The position numbers were made by a program, and so were the translations under genes. Shown in pieces: positions 18,038 to 25,827 of a stretch of DNA of 64,000 nt (positions are counted from its first letter, which is position 1; the number at the start of each line of letters is the position of its first letter). The notes beneath the pieces are model-generated. The model ran no database searches, was not told where the DNA came from, and worked only from the letters and a program-made list of their open reading frames with translations. Location of the stretch: NCBI GenBank assembly GCA_964583335.1, contig CAZOVG010000002.1:124001-188000 (forward strand). The letters are read 5' to 3'. The DNA is from JAGNKE01 sp964583335 (lineage in GTDB: Bacteria > Pseudomonadota > Alphaproteobacteria > Micavibrionales > Micavibrionaceae).

Positions 18038-19273
18038 GTGAGTCTGACGGTTTTCATTCCGAAAGAGAGCGCGGCGCACGAGCGGCGCGTGGCAGCGTCA
18101 CCGGAGACGGTTAAGAAACTGGGCGCTCTGGGCTGCGTTGTGACGGTCGAGGCCGGGGCCGGGGCCGGGTCGAGCGTCCTTGATAAAGATTATGAAAACG
18201 CCGGAGCCAAGATTGTGAAGGGCGCCGACGGATATGCGGGCGCGGATATCGTTCTGGCGGTGCAGTGTCCTGACGGAATCAATCTTATGAAAAAAGGGGC
18301 GCTGCTGGTCGCGATGCTGGCGCCCTATTCCCAGCCTGAGGTCGTTAAAAACTGCGCGAAGGCCGGGATCACGGCGTTCGCCATGGAGCTGGTGCCGCGC
18401 ATCAGCCGGGCGCAAAACATGGACGTGCTGTCCTCTCAATCCAACCTTGCGGGATATAAGGCGGTTCTGGACGCCGCCGCGCATTACGCGCGGGCTTTTC
18501 CGATGATGATGACGGCGGCGGGCACGGTTCCGCCCGCGAAGGTGTTCGTCATGGGCGCCGGGGTGGCCGGGTTGCAGGCGATCGCGACAGCCAAGCGGCT
18601 GGGCGCGGTGGTGTCGGCCACGGACGTTCGCCCCGCCGTGAAGGAGCAGGTCGAGTCGCTCGGCGCGACGTTCGTCGCCGTGATGGACGACGAGTTCAAA
18701 CAGGCCGAGACGGCGGGCGGATACGCCAAGGAAATGTCGGACGATTACAAAAAGAAGCAGGCGGCGCTGATCGAGCAGCATATCGCCAAGCAGGATATCG
18801 TCATCACCACGGCGTTGATCCCCGGGCGGCCCGCGCCGAAGCTGGTGACCCGGGCGATGGTCGAGAGCATGCGCACGGGATCGGTGATCGTGGACCTTGC
18901 GGTCGAGACGGGCGGGAACTGCGAAGCCTCCAAAGCCGGAGAGGTCGTCGAACATAAGGGCGTCACGGTGGTCGGGCACCTCAACGTGCCGAGCCGGTTG
19001 GCCGCCGATTCCTCCGCCCTTTATGCGCGGAACCTTTTGAACCTTCTGGGGCTGATTATCGACAAGGAGAATAAGGCGCTTGCGATCAACTGGGACGACG
19101 AGATCGTCAAAGGCGTCGCCCTGACGCGCGACGGCGAGGCCGTGCATCCGAAATTCGGAGGCGAAAGCGCGGTAGCAGAAACACCTGAGTCCGAAGCGCC
19201 GAAGAAAAAGAAGAAGAAAAAGGCCGAGGGCGAAGCTGGGGCCGAGGGCGACGAGAGCGCGGCGGAAGGATAA
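18038..19273 (+). CDS. pntAA: Proton-translocating NAD(P) transhydrogenase subunit alpha part 1
   Basis: The 411-residue protein starts at GTG with AAGGAG upstream. It is the NAD(H)-binding dI component: an alanine dehydrogenase-like fold with VFIPKESAAHERRVAASPETV at the N-terminus and the Rossmann loop VMGAGVAGLQAIATAKRLGA. With PntAB and PntB it drives hydride transfer between NADH and NADP+ using the proton gradient. It departs from the family at the C-terminus: after about residue 377 there is a run of seven lysines followed by an E/G/A-rich tail of about 15 residues, low in complexity and absent from typical homologues. The gene heads the operon pntAA-pntAB-(84-residue ORF)-pntB. Confidence 0.96.
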   Translation: MSLTVFIPKESAAHERRVAASPETVKKLGALGCVVTVEAGAGAGSSVLDKDYENAGAKIVKGADGYAGADIVLAVQCPDGINLMKKGALLVAMLAPYSQPEVVKNCAKAGITAFAMELVPRISRAQNMDVLSSQSNLAGYKAVLDAAAHYARAFPMMMTAAGTVPPAKVFVMGAGVAGLQAIATAKRLGAVVSATDVRPAVKEQVESLGATFVAVMDDEFKQAETAGGYAKEMSDDYKKKQAALIEQHIAKQDIVITTALIPGRPAPKLVTRAMVESMRTGSVIVDLAVETGGNCEASKAGEVVEHKGVTVVGHLNVPSRLAADSSALYARNLLNLLGLIIDKENKALAINWDDEIVKGVALTRDGEAVHPKFGGESAVAETPESEAPKKKKKKKAEGEAGAEGDESAAEG

Positions 19274-19319
19274 AGGCCGCGCGGTTTGAGATTAGAATTT
19301 TAGATACAGGAGAGGCACC

Positions 19320-19730
19320 ATGGAGAAACAGAATTCCGTTCAGGAAAGCGCCGCCGACATTCTGGGCCAGATGCAGGAGCTTTCGGAGAAAATCTCCGCG
19401 CTGGCCATGCAAACGGGCGATATGGCCGCGCAGGGCGCGCATGCCGAGCCGTTCATCGTCACGGGCCTCACGGTTTTCGTTCTGGCCTGTTTCGTCGGGT
19501 ATCACGTGGTGTGGCGGGTGACGCCCGCCCTGCACTCCCCGCTCATGGCGATTACGAACGCGATTTCTTCGGTGATCATCGTCGGGGCGCTGCTGGCGGT
19601 CGGGCCGATGGAGGGGCCGGGCTTCTCCAAGTTCATGGGGTTCCTCGCGGTTGTTCTCGCATCGGTGAACATCTTCGGCGGGTTCATCATCACGCAGCGG
19701 ATGCTGCACATGTTCCAGAAGAAGAGTTGA
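19320..19730 (+). CDS. pntAB: NAD(P) transhydrogenase subunit alpha part 2
   Basis: This 136-residue membrane protein supplies the alpha-side transmembrane helices (dII) of the split transhydrogenase. The first 45 residues are hydrophilic. Three or four helices then follow, with the family segment FVGYHVVWRVTPALHSPLMAITNAISSVI. AGGAG occurs before the ATG. It sits 46 bases after pntAA and 2 bases before the extra small ORF, consistent with one transcript. Confidence 0.95.
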   Translation: MEKQNSVQESAADILGQMQELSEKISALAMQTGDMAAQGAHAEPFIVTGLTVFVLACFVGYHVVWRVTPALHSPLMAITNAISSVIIVGALLAVGPMEGPGFSKFMGFLAVVLASVNIFGGFIITQRMLHMFQKKS

Positions 19731-19732
19731 GC

Positions 19733-19987
19733 ATGAAGATCGACCAGAACACCATTAACACGATCTGCTACACCGTAGACATGATCTGTATAGTGTGCGC
19801 GTTTGTTCTGGGGATCTGCACAATCTGGGGCGTGGTCGCAAACCCACTTATTACGGCGCGGCTGTGGTATACGATCGGGCTGTTTTTTATCACAGCCTAT
19901 ATGGTGGGGTCGATCAGCCGAACCTTTTACAGCGGCCGCGTCGAGACGCCCCCCACGAAAGACGCGAACGATACGCCCAAGGAATAG
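19733..19987 (+). CDS. Small two-helix membrane protein inside the pnt operon, unknown
   Basis: The 84-residue ORF starts two bases after pntAB stops. It has a hydrophilic N-terminus and two predicted membrane helices, about 13-36 (YTVDMICIVCAFVLGICTIW) and 44-63. A polar tail ends in PPTKDANDTPKE. I recognise no family. In the split transhydrogenase operons I know, pntAB is followed directly by pntB, so an intervening membrane ORF is unusual. Tight spacing, frame quality and GC content agree with a real translated gene. An accessory role in transhydrogenase assembly is an inference only. Confidence 0.72.
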   Translation: MKIDQNTINTICYTVDMICIVCAFVLGICTIWGVVANPLITARLWYTIGLFFITAYMVGSISRTFYSGRVETPPTKDANDTPKE

Positions 19988-20033
19988 TTTTATGTTTCGC
20001 TTTTACACGAGCCTGAATAAAGGATAGTTCATC

Positions 20034-21422
20034 ATGGTGATCTCGTCGCTCGCCTATCTCACCGCCTCGATCTGCTTCATTCTCGCGCTGCGAGGGCTTT
20101 CGCACCCGGAAACGGCGCGGCGGGGGCTGCAATACGGTATGGGCGGGATGGCGCTGGCCATCGCCACCACGCTGGTCGCGCCGCAGGTGAACACCTATAT
20201 GCTGATCGTTCTGGGCATCGCCATCGGCGGGGCCATCGGCACGACCATCGCCAAGAAGATCGCCATGACGGAGCTGCCGCAACTTATGGCGGCGTTTCAC
20301 TCTCTGGTCGGACTCGCGGCGGTGCTGGTCGCGGCGGCGGCGTTTTACAACCCCGAAGCATACGGGATCGGGACGCACGAGAATATCCACCTGACCAGCC
20401 TGATCGAGATGTCGCTGGGCGCGGCGATCGGGGCGATCACCTTTACGGGGTCGATTGTGGCGTGGGGCAAGCTGCAAGGCACGTTTTCAGGAAAGCCTGT
20501 CACCTTCGAGGGGCAGCACAAGGTCAACGCCATTCTGGGCGCGGTTTTGCTGTTGCTTGTGTTTTTGCTATGCCTGACGGGCAGCAGTTTCTATTTCTGG
20601 ATGATCGTCATCATCGCGCTCGGCCTTGGCGTGCTGATGATCATCCCTATCGGCGGGGCGGACATGCCGGTCATCGTGTCGATGCTGAACTCCTATTCCG
20701 GCTGGGCGGCGGCGGGGATCGGGTTCACGCTGCATAACAACCTTCTGATCGTCACCGGGGCGCTGGTGGGGGCGTCGGGCGCGATTCTGTCGTACATCAT
20801 GTGCAAGGGGATGAACCGCAGTTTCTTGAGCGTCCTTCTGGGCGGATTCGGCGGCGAGCAGGCGGCCGGAGCGGCAACCGTTCACGGTGACCGTAACGCC
20901 AAAATCGGCGCGGCGGAAGACGCGGCCTATATCATGAAGAACGCAGCGCGGGTGATTATCGTGCCCGGATACGGCATGGCGGTTTCCCAAGCCCAGCACG
21001 CGTTGCGGGAGATGGCGGATATTCTTAAGAAAGCGGGCGTGGACGTGAAATACGCGATCCACCCGGTCGCCGGGAGGATGCCGGGGCATATGAACGTGCT
21101 GCTGGCCGAAGCGAACGTGCCCTATGATTCCGTTTTCGAGATGGAAGATATCAACCGCGATTTCGCGCAGGCGGACGTGGCTTATGTCATCGGTGCGAAC
21201 GATATCACCAACCCGTCGGCCAAGACGGACCCCACCTCCCCCATCTACGGGATGCCCATTCTGGACGTGGAAAAGACCAAAACCGTTTTGTTCGTCAAGC
21301 GATCGATGGGGTCGGGCTATGCGGGGATCGACAATCCGCTGTTCTTCGCGGATAACACGCTGATGCTGCTGGGCGACGCGAAGAAAATGACCGAGGAGAT
21401 CATCAAGGCTTTAGAGCATTGA
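20034..21422 (+). CDS. pntB: NAD(P) transhydrogenase subunit beta
   Basis: The 462-residue protein combines eight or nine transmembrane helices (dII, about 1-270) with the soluble NADP(H)-binding dIII domain (about 285-462). Family landmarks are GLAAVLVAAAAF and the NSYSGWAAAGIGFTLHNNLLIVTGALVGASGAILS stretch. Others are the NADP Rossmann loop VPGYGMAVSQAQHALREM, the VKYAIHPVAGRMPGHMNVLLAEA segment and YVIGANDITNPSA. Together with PntAA and PntAB it forms the proton-translocating transhydrogenase that makes NADPH. Length matches the family. Confidence 0.97.
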   Translation: MVISSLAYLTASICFILALRGLSHPETARRGLQYGMGGMALAIATTLVAPQVNTYMLIVLGIAIGGAIGTTIAKKIAMTELPQLMAAFHSLVGLAAVLVAAAAFYNPEAYGIGTHENIHLTSLIEMSLGAAIGAITFTGSIVAWGKLQGTFSGKPVTFEGQHKVNAILGAVLLLLVFLLCLTGSSFYFWMIVIIALGLGVLMIIPIGGADMPVIVSMLNSYSGWAAAGIGFTLHNNLLIVTGALVGASGAILSYIMCKGMNRSFLSVLLGGFGGEQAAGAATVHGDRNAKIGAAEDAAYIMKNAARVIIVPGYGMAVSQAQHALREMADILKKAGVDVKYAIHPVAGRMPGHMNVLLAEANVPYDSVFEMEDINRDFAQADVAYVIGANDITNPSAKTDPTSPIYGMPILDVEKTKTVLFVKRSMGSGYAGIDNPLFFADNTLMLLGDAKKMTEEIIKALEH

Positions 21423-21537
21423 TTTTGCTGTCTTTTTTAATTCTCCCTGTTTTTTAAGCCTGGATTTCCGCACTTTTCAGGTTTGTTAAATTTTTTTTGG
21501 CATACTTTAGGCTGAAAATAAGAATAAACTTGAGCAT

Positions 21538-22563
21538 ATGACGAAGGCACAACCATCAGGCCCAGCCGCTGTTCCGGATCTAGAGGAGCGTTTTCGAGAG
21601 CCTCAGGGCTGGCGCTGGCACAGTTTTACGCGTAACGGGCGCAAAATCCGTTTTGGGTCGGCCTCTCCGCGCGACAGCATTCCCGACGCCGTTGTGGTCT
21701 GCTTCCCCGGCCTTGGCGAATTCGCAGAGAAATATTACGAGACGGCGAGGATGGTCCTTGATGCCAATATGGCGTTCTGGGTCATGGACTGGATGGGGCA
21801 AGGCGCGTCCGGGCGCTATCTTCCCGATCAGCCCGAAAAGCGCCACGGCGGGCCGTTCGCCGAGGATGTCGCCGACATGCATTATTTCATCATGGAATAT
21901 ATCAAACATTCGAGCGTCCACCCCGACCGGGGGCGGATTCCGATGGCGCTGCTCGCCCATTCGATGGGCGCGAATATCGCTTTGCACTATCTTGCGCAAA
22001 ATCCGGGGCGCTTTGAGTGCGCCGCGTTTACATCGCCGATGATCGGGATCAAGGCGCTGGCGGGCGTGCCGAAGCCGCTGGCCGCGCTGGCCGCGAATGT
22101 CTGCGGGATGCTGATGGGCAAAAGCTACGTTGCGGGCGGCGCCGGGTGGACAGCCGAGAAGCACACGCCCGAGGGCCCCAAGCGCCTCTCCGCCGATCCG
22201 GTACGCGGGGCGGTTCATAATCTCTGGTGCGCGGCGAATCCTTACCTCAAGGTCGGAGATCCGACTTACGGCTGGCTGATGCATGCGCAGCGTTCGTGCG
22301 CCGCGCTTTTGAAACCCACAGGGTGCGCGGCGATCGAGACGCCGTGTTTCTTCGGGCTGGCGGAGAACGAGCATCTGGTGGATAACGGCGCGGCCCGCGC
22401 TGCGATCAAGACCATGAAAAATGCTGAATATCTGGATATTCCGTGGGGGCATCATGAGCTTCTGATGGATGCGGATGAGGTGCGAAGCGTTTTTATCGAA
22501 CGGTTTTTAAAGTTGATCAAGGTGACGATTTTAGACCGGCCCGAGACCTTGAAACCTTTCTGA
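21538..22563 (+). CDS. Alpha/beta hydrolase, monoacylglycerol lipase/lysophospholipase-like
   Basis: The 341-residue cytoplasmic protein belongs to the serine aminopeptidase S33/Hydrolase_4 group. The nucleophile elbow reads A-H-S-M-G-A (the usual G-H-S-M-G with Ala first). The oxyanion segment is FPGLGEFAEKYYETA and a late catalytic histidine is in PWGHHELLMDADEVR. No signal peptide is seen. It follows pntB by 115 bases with no obvious terminator between them, so read-through is possible. The acyl substrate cannot be told from sequence; lipase or lysophospholipase PldB-like activity is the best guess. Confidence 0.85.
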   Translation: MTKAQPSGPAAVPDLEERFREPQGWRWHSFTRNGRKIRFGSASPRDSIPDAVVVCFPGLGEFAEKYYETARMVLDANMAFWVMDWMGQGASGRYLPDQPEKRHGGPFAEDVADMHYFIMEYIKHSSVHPDRGRIPMALLAHSMGANIALHYLAQNPGRFECAAFTSPMIGIKALAGVPKPLAALAANVCGMLMGKSYVAGGAGWTAEKHTPEGPKRLSADPVRGAVHNLWCAANPYLKVGDPTYGWLMHAQRSCAALLKPTGCAAIETPCFFGLAENEHLVDNGAARAAIKTMKNAEYLDIPWGHHELLMDADEVRSVFIERFLKLIKVTILDRPETLKPF

Positions 22564-22603
22564 TAAAAGTGCAGAATAACCGCGAAAAAGGGGAGAAACG
22601 ACT

Positions 22604-22837
22604 ATGGAACTCGACAGGCAGCAGATACGTCTTAGCGACCGGATTTTGTCGGCTCTTGAGCTTGCGCTCGAACAGGGCGACGTCAAGATTTCCGAGCTTC
22701 TGACCCGCGCGCTGGAGCAGGCCATGACCCGCAATACGGGCGGCGGCGAATTCGTCGAGCGGCGGGACTATCCGCCGGAGATCGAGCACGCGATGAACCG
22801 GCTGTTCGAGCTGCGCGATAAGGAAAAGGCGATTTAG
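22604..22837 (+). CDS. Small hypothetical protein, 77 residues
   Basis: The short acidic protein begins MELDRQQIRLSDRILSALEL with GGGGAG upstream of the ATG. It is almost wholly helical by appearance, with no membrane segment and no cysteine. It lies 40 bases after the hydrolase and directly before an intrinsic terminator, so it ends a transcription unit. The layout of two amphipathic helices, a glycine hinge (NTGGGEF) and a final helix resembles small adaptor or antitoxin-like proteins, but I recognise no family. Confidence 0.7.
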   Translation: MELDRQQIRLSDRILSALELALEQGDVKISELLTRALEQAMTRNTGGGEFVERRDYPPEIEHAMNRLFELRDKEKAI

Positions 22838-22864
22838 TTTTCAGCTTTTATAAGCGTTTTTTGG

Positions 22865-22892
22865 AAATCCCCGTTTATACGGGGATTTTTTT
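22865..22892 (+). terminator. Rho-independent terminator after the 77-residue ORF
   Basis: A nine-base-pair stem AAATCCCCG / CGGGGATTT with the loop TTTATA is followed by a run of seven T on the plus strand. The convergent ligA stop codon lies within the T tract. On the minus strand there is no T tract, so it acts mainly on the plus-strand transcript. Confidence 0.85.
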
Positions 22893-24966
22893 ATGCGCCG
22901 ATGAGGGCCAGCCAGTCGTCTTCGGAGAGGATGGTAACATTTAGCTCTTGTGCTTTTTTCAGCTTCGAGCCGGCGTCTTCCCCGGCGATCACGTAATCAG
23001 TTTTTTTCGAGACGGAGCCCGCGACCTTCGCGCCCAGACGCTCAGCCCCGGCCTTGGCCTCGGCGCGGGTGAGTTTGGTCAGCGTTCCGGTGAAGACCAC
23101 GGTTTTTCCCGCCACGGGGCTGTCCCCTGTTTTGGGCGCTTCGTAGGGTTGGATGGTGAGTTGGGATTCCAGCCGCGCGAGTTGTTCGAGGTTATGATCC
23201 TCCGCGAAAAAGGCGATAAGGTCTTTGGCGACACTGGGGCCGATATCCTCGATGGACAAAAGATCGGCGCGGGCTTCGCCGCTTTCATCCTGTGCGGCTA
23301 TGAGTGCGGATTTCAGGTTTTCGAGCGTGCCGTACACGGCGGCGAGTTTCTTGGCGGTGGCCTCGCCAACCTGGCGGATGCCGAGCGCGTAGATGAAGCG
23401 GTTCAAGGGAACCGTGCGCCGGGAATTGATTGCGGCGAAGAGATTTTTCTCGGAGAGGTCGCCCCAGCCCTCCTTCGCCCTGATGGGCGTGAGGCTGGTT
23501 TTGTTACGTTCCTCCAGCGTGAAGATATCGGCGGGGGAGCGGATGAGTTCCTCCTCCCAGAATTGCTCGATGATCTTGCTGCCCAACCCCTCGATATCAA
23601 AGGCGAGGCGCGAGACGAAATGCTTCAGGCGCTCGACGGCCTGCGCGGGGCAGATCAGGCCTCCGGTGCAGCGGCGGATCGCCTCGCCCTCCTCCCGTAT
23701 GGCGGTCGAACCGCAGGCGGGGCAGTGGTCTGGGTATGGGTATTCCGCGCTTCCCGCTTCGCGCTTTTCGGTCAGGACCCGCACAATCTGCGGGATCACG
23801 TCGCCCGCGCGCTGGATCACCACGACATCGCCGACGCGGATATCCTTGCGGCGGATTTCATCCTCGTTATGGAGGGTCGCGTTCGAGACGACGACGCCGC
23901 CGACGGTGATCGGCTCCAGCCGCGCGACGGGGGTGAGCGCCCCGGTCCGGCCGACCTGTATGTCGATGGCGAGGAGCCGCGTGACCGCCTGTTCCGCCGG
24001 GAATTTATGGGCGACGGCCCAGCGCGGGGATCGGGAGACGAAGCCGAGGCGCTCCTGCCAATCCAGACGGTTGACCTTATAGACCACGCCGTCGATTTCG
24101 TAGTCGAGATCGGCGCGGCGTTGCAGGAGGCCTTCGTAGAACGCCATGATTTCGGCGGTGTCTTTGCAGAGCCTGTAGGGCGTTTCGGGGATGCCCCATG
24201 CGGCAAGTTTCTGCCTGATTTCCTCCTGCGAGGTTGCGAATTTCTGACTGACTTCGCCCAGCGCGTAGCCGAAGAAATGGAGGGGGCGGTTTGCGGTCTT
24301 GGCGGCGTCAAGCTGGCGGACGCTGCCCGCCGCCGCGTTGCGGGGGTTGGCGAAGGGCTTGCCGGACTCCGCCGCCTGCGCCGCGTTCCATTGCGCAAAT
24401 TTCTTGCGGTCCATATAGATTTCGCCGCGCACCTCCAGAATATCCGGCGCGCCGGGTTTGAGGGTGTGCGGCACGTCGGCAATCGTCTTCACGTTGGCGG
24501 TGATGTCCTCGCCCTCTGCGCCGTCGCCGCGCGTGGCGGCCTGCACCAGCCTGCCCTGTTCATAGCGGAGGGAGCAGGACAGGCCGTCGATTTTGGGTTC
24601 GGCGACCAGTTCCACGGGTTCGCTTTCCGGCAGGCCGAGGAAGCGGCGGATTTTATCGAGGAAGTCCTCGATATCTTCTTGCGAGAACGCGTTGGAGAGG
24701 GAGAGCATCGGCACGGCGTGGCGGACTTTTTTGAAGCCGCTGGCGGGCGCGGCGCCGACGGTTTGCGTCGGGCTGGTGTCCGTCACGAGTTCGGGGTATT
24801 GCGATTCCAGAGATTCAAGCTCGCGCCGCAGTTCATCATATTCGGCGTCGGAGACGAGGGGCGCGTCGTGCGTGTAATACGCCTCGTCGTGGCGGCGGAT
24901 GTCGGCCACCAGCGCGGCGTGGCGGGCGCGGGCGGATTCGGCGGTTTTGTTCGTATTCTGGTTCAT
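22891..24966 (-). CDS. ligA: NAD-dependent DNA ligase LigA
   Basis: The 691-residue enzyme seals nicks using NAD+. In order it has domain Ia (HDEAYYTHDAPLVSDAEYDELRREL), the adenylation domain with the AMP-accepting lysine in E-P-K-I-D-G, and the OB fold. The Cys4 zinc finger (C-P-A-C-G...C-T-G-G-L-I-C), HhH repeats and a C-terminal BRCT domain (GKTVVFTGTLTKLTRAEAKAGAERLGAKV) follow. I place the start at the ATG at 24966. A GTG 18 bases upstream lies inside a palindromic repeat and is less likely. The gene follows the common alphaproteobacterial order bamD-recN-ligA, with two extra small genes inserted before it. Confidence 0.96.
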   Translation of the reverse strand: MNQNTNKTAESARARHAALVADIRRHDEAYYTHDAPLVSDAEYDELRRELESLESQYPELVTDTSPTQTVGAAPASGFKKVRHAVPMLSLSNAFSQEDIEDFLDKIRRFLGLPESEPVELVAEPKIDGLSCSLRYEQGRLVQAATRGDGAEGEDITANVKTIADVPHTLKPGAPDILEVRGEIYMDRKKFAQWNAAQAAESGKPFANPRNAAAGSVRQLDAAKTANRPLHFFGYALGEVSQKFATSQEEIRQKLAAWGIPETPYRLCKDTAEIMAFYEGLLQRRADLDYEIDGVVYKVNRLDWQERLGFVSRSPRWAVAHKFPAEQAVTRLLAIDIQVGRTGALTPVARLEPITVGGVVVSNATLHNEDEIRRKDIRVGDVVVIQRAGDVIPQIVRVLTEKREAGSAEYPYPDHCPACGSTAIREEGEAIRRCTGGLICPAQAVERLKHFVSRLAFDIEGLGSKIIEQFWEEELIRSPADIFTLEERNKTSLTPIRAKEGWGDLSEKNLFAAINSRRTVPLNRFIYALGIRQVGEATAKKLAAVYGTLENLKSALIAAQDESGEARADLLSIEDIGPSVAKDLIAFFAEDHNLEQLARLESQLTIQPYEAPKTGDSPVAGKTVVFTGTLTKLTRAEAKAGAERLGAKVAGSVSKKTDYVIAGEDAGSKLKKAQELNVTILSEDDWLALIGA

Positions 24967-24968
24967 TT

Positions 24969-25052
24969 TTTTCTGGATCCCCACTTTCGTGGGGATGCCA
25001 TTATTGCTTTAACTTTTAGCCCAAAGCATCCCCGCGCAGGCGGGGATCCACA
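24969..25052. repeat. Two palindromic repeat units in inverse orientation
   Basis: One unit, GGATCCCCACTTTCGTGGGG (24975-24994), and a second, GCATCCCCGCGCAGGCGGGG ending in GATCCAC (about 25027-25052), are arranged head to head. They have the same design as the element near 602-621. They occupy most of the gap between ligA and the GIY-YIG gene. Confidence 0.75.
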
Positions 25053-25057
25053 AAGGT

Positions 25058-25339
25058 TTAGAATAACCCATCATACAAATCGCGCCAGTGCGGATTTTCT
25101 TTTTCGATCAATTCGATTTTCCAATCCTGGTTCCATTTTTTCAGGCGCTTTTCGCGATTGGCGGCGTCCCAGTAATCCTCATATATTTCATAATATACGA
25201 GTTGGGTTACGTCATATTTTTTTGTGAAACCCTCGATCTCCCCTGCCTTATGTTGCCATATCCTTTTTTGCAAATCCGTTGTGACACCGATATAAAGCGT
25301 GCCGTTCTTTTTTGAGGCCAGGATATAGACGTAGTGCAT
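25058..25339 (-). CDS. GIY-YIG nuclease-domain protein, UPF0213/URI-like single domain
   Basis: The 93-residue protein is a stand-alone GIY-YIG domain: V-Y-I-L (GIY strand), L-Y-I-G-V-T (YIG strand), R-I-W-Q-H-K (conserved Arg/His helix) and a later E-x-x-x-A-x-x-R-E-K-R-L-K-K-W segment. Such small proteins are widespread in bacteria; some act as structure-specific nucleases but most lack a defined role. It is bracketed by copies of the palindromic intergenic repeat (24969-25052 and 25350-25373). GC is lower than in neighbouring genes, which together with the repeats hints at recent acquisition. Confidence 0.88.
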   Translation of the reverse strand: MHYVYILASKKNGTLYIGVTTDLQKRIWQHKAGEIEGFTKKYDVTQLVYYEIYEDYWDAANREKRLKKWNQDWKIELIEKENPHWRDLYDGLF

Positions 25340-25349
25340 AGGGTTTCAT

Positions 25350-25373
25350 GGAACCCCGCGTGCGCGGGGATGC
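25350..25373. repeat. Short palindromic repeat upstream of the GIY-YIG gene
   Basis: The block has the inverted core AACCCCGCGTGCGCGGGGAT, of the same design as the repeat units between ligA and the GIY-YIG gene. It lies in the 46-base gap between the GIY-YIG and VOC genes. Confidence 0.6.
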
Positions 25374-25385
25374 TTTCAGTTGGTT

Positions 25386-25823
25386 TTAACTAGAACCTTC
25401 CATCATAAAGCGGCCATTTTCATCGACTAGCGTGAAGGGGTTGAAGGCGATTTCCCAGAGGTGGCCGTCGGGGTCGGCGAAATAGCTGTGGTAGCCGCCC
25501 CAGAAGACGTCCTGCGGCTCTTTTAATATTTTCGCCCCGGCCTTGCGGGCCTGCTCGACCGCCGCGTGCACTTCGTCCTTCGCGTTGACGTTATAGGCCA
25601 GCGTGACGCCGGAGAATTCATCTTTCTTAGCGGGGGAAACGCCCGCATCTTCGGCCAGACGATCGCGGGGGTAGAGGGCGACGACCATGCCGCCGCACTG
25701 GAAAAAGGCGATGCTGTCGCCGTGCTCGTGCTTCACGGGGGCCCAGCCCAACGCCTCATAAAACGCGCGGGATTTAGGGATATCGGCTACGCCGAGGGTG
25801 ATGATGGTGACGCGCTGGTGCAT
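25386..25823 (-). CDS. VOC-superfamily (glyoxalase/bleomycin-resistance-like) protein
   Basis: The 145-residue protein contains two beta-alpha-beta-beta-beta modules. The first opens VTIITLGVADIPKSRAFYEALGW; the second ends YHSYFADPDGHLWEIAFNPF, including the terminal Glu metal ligand of the fold. It is a single-domain vicinal oxygen chelate protein that probably works as a dimer. The substrate is unknown; this subgroup (with PEDVFWGGY-like and FADPDGHLWE motifs) is usually annotated only as lactoylglutathione lyase-like. Four bases separate it from recN, so the two are probably co-transcribed. Confidence 0.88.
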   Translation of the reverse strand: MHQRVTIITLGVADIPKSRAFYEALGWAPVKHEHGDSIAFFQCGGMVVALYPRDRLAEDAGVSPAKKDEFSGVTLAYNVNAKDEVHAAVEQARKAGAKILKEPQDVFWGGYHSYFADPDGHLWEIAFNPFTLVDENGRFMMEGSS

Positions 25824-25827
25824 GCGC

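Noticed and set aside
22948..25227. A 759-codon plus-strand open frame opposite ligA
   Set aside because: The minus strand encodes a complete DNA ligase. The antisense product has no recognisable fold and ends within repeats.
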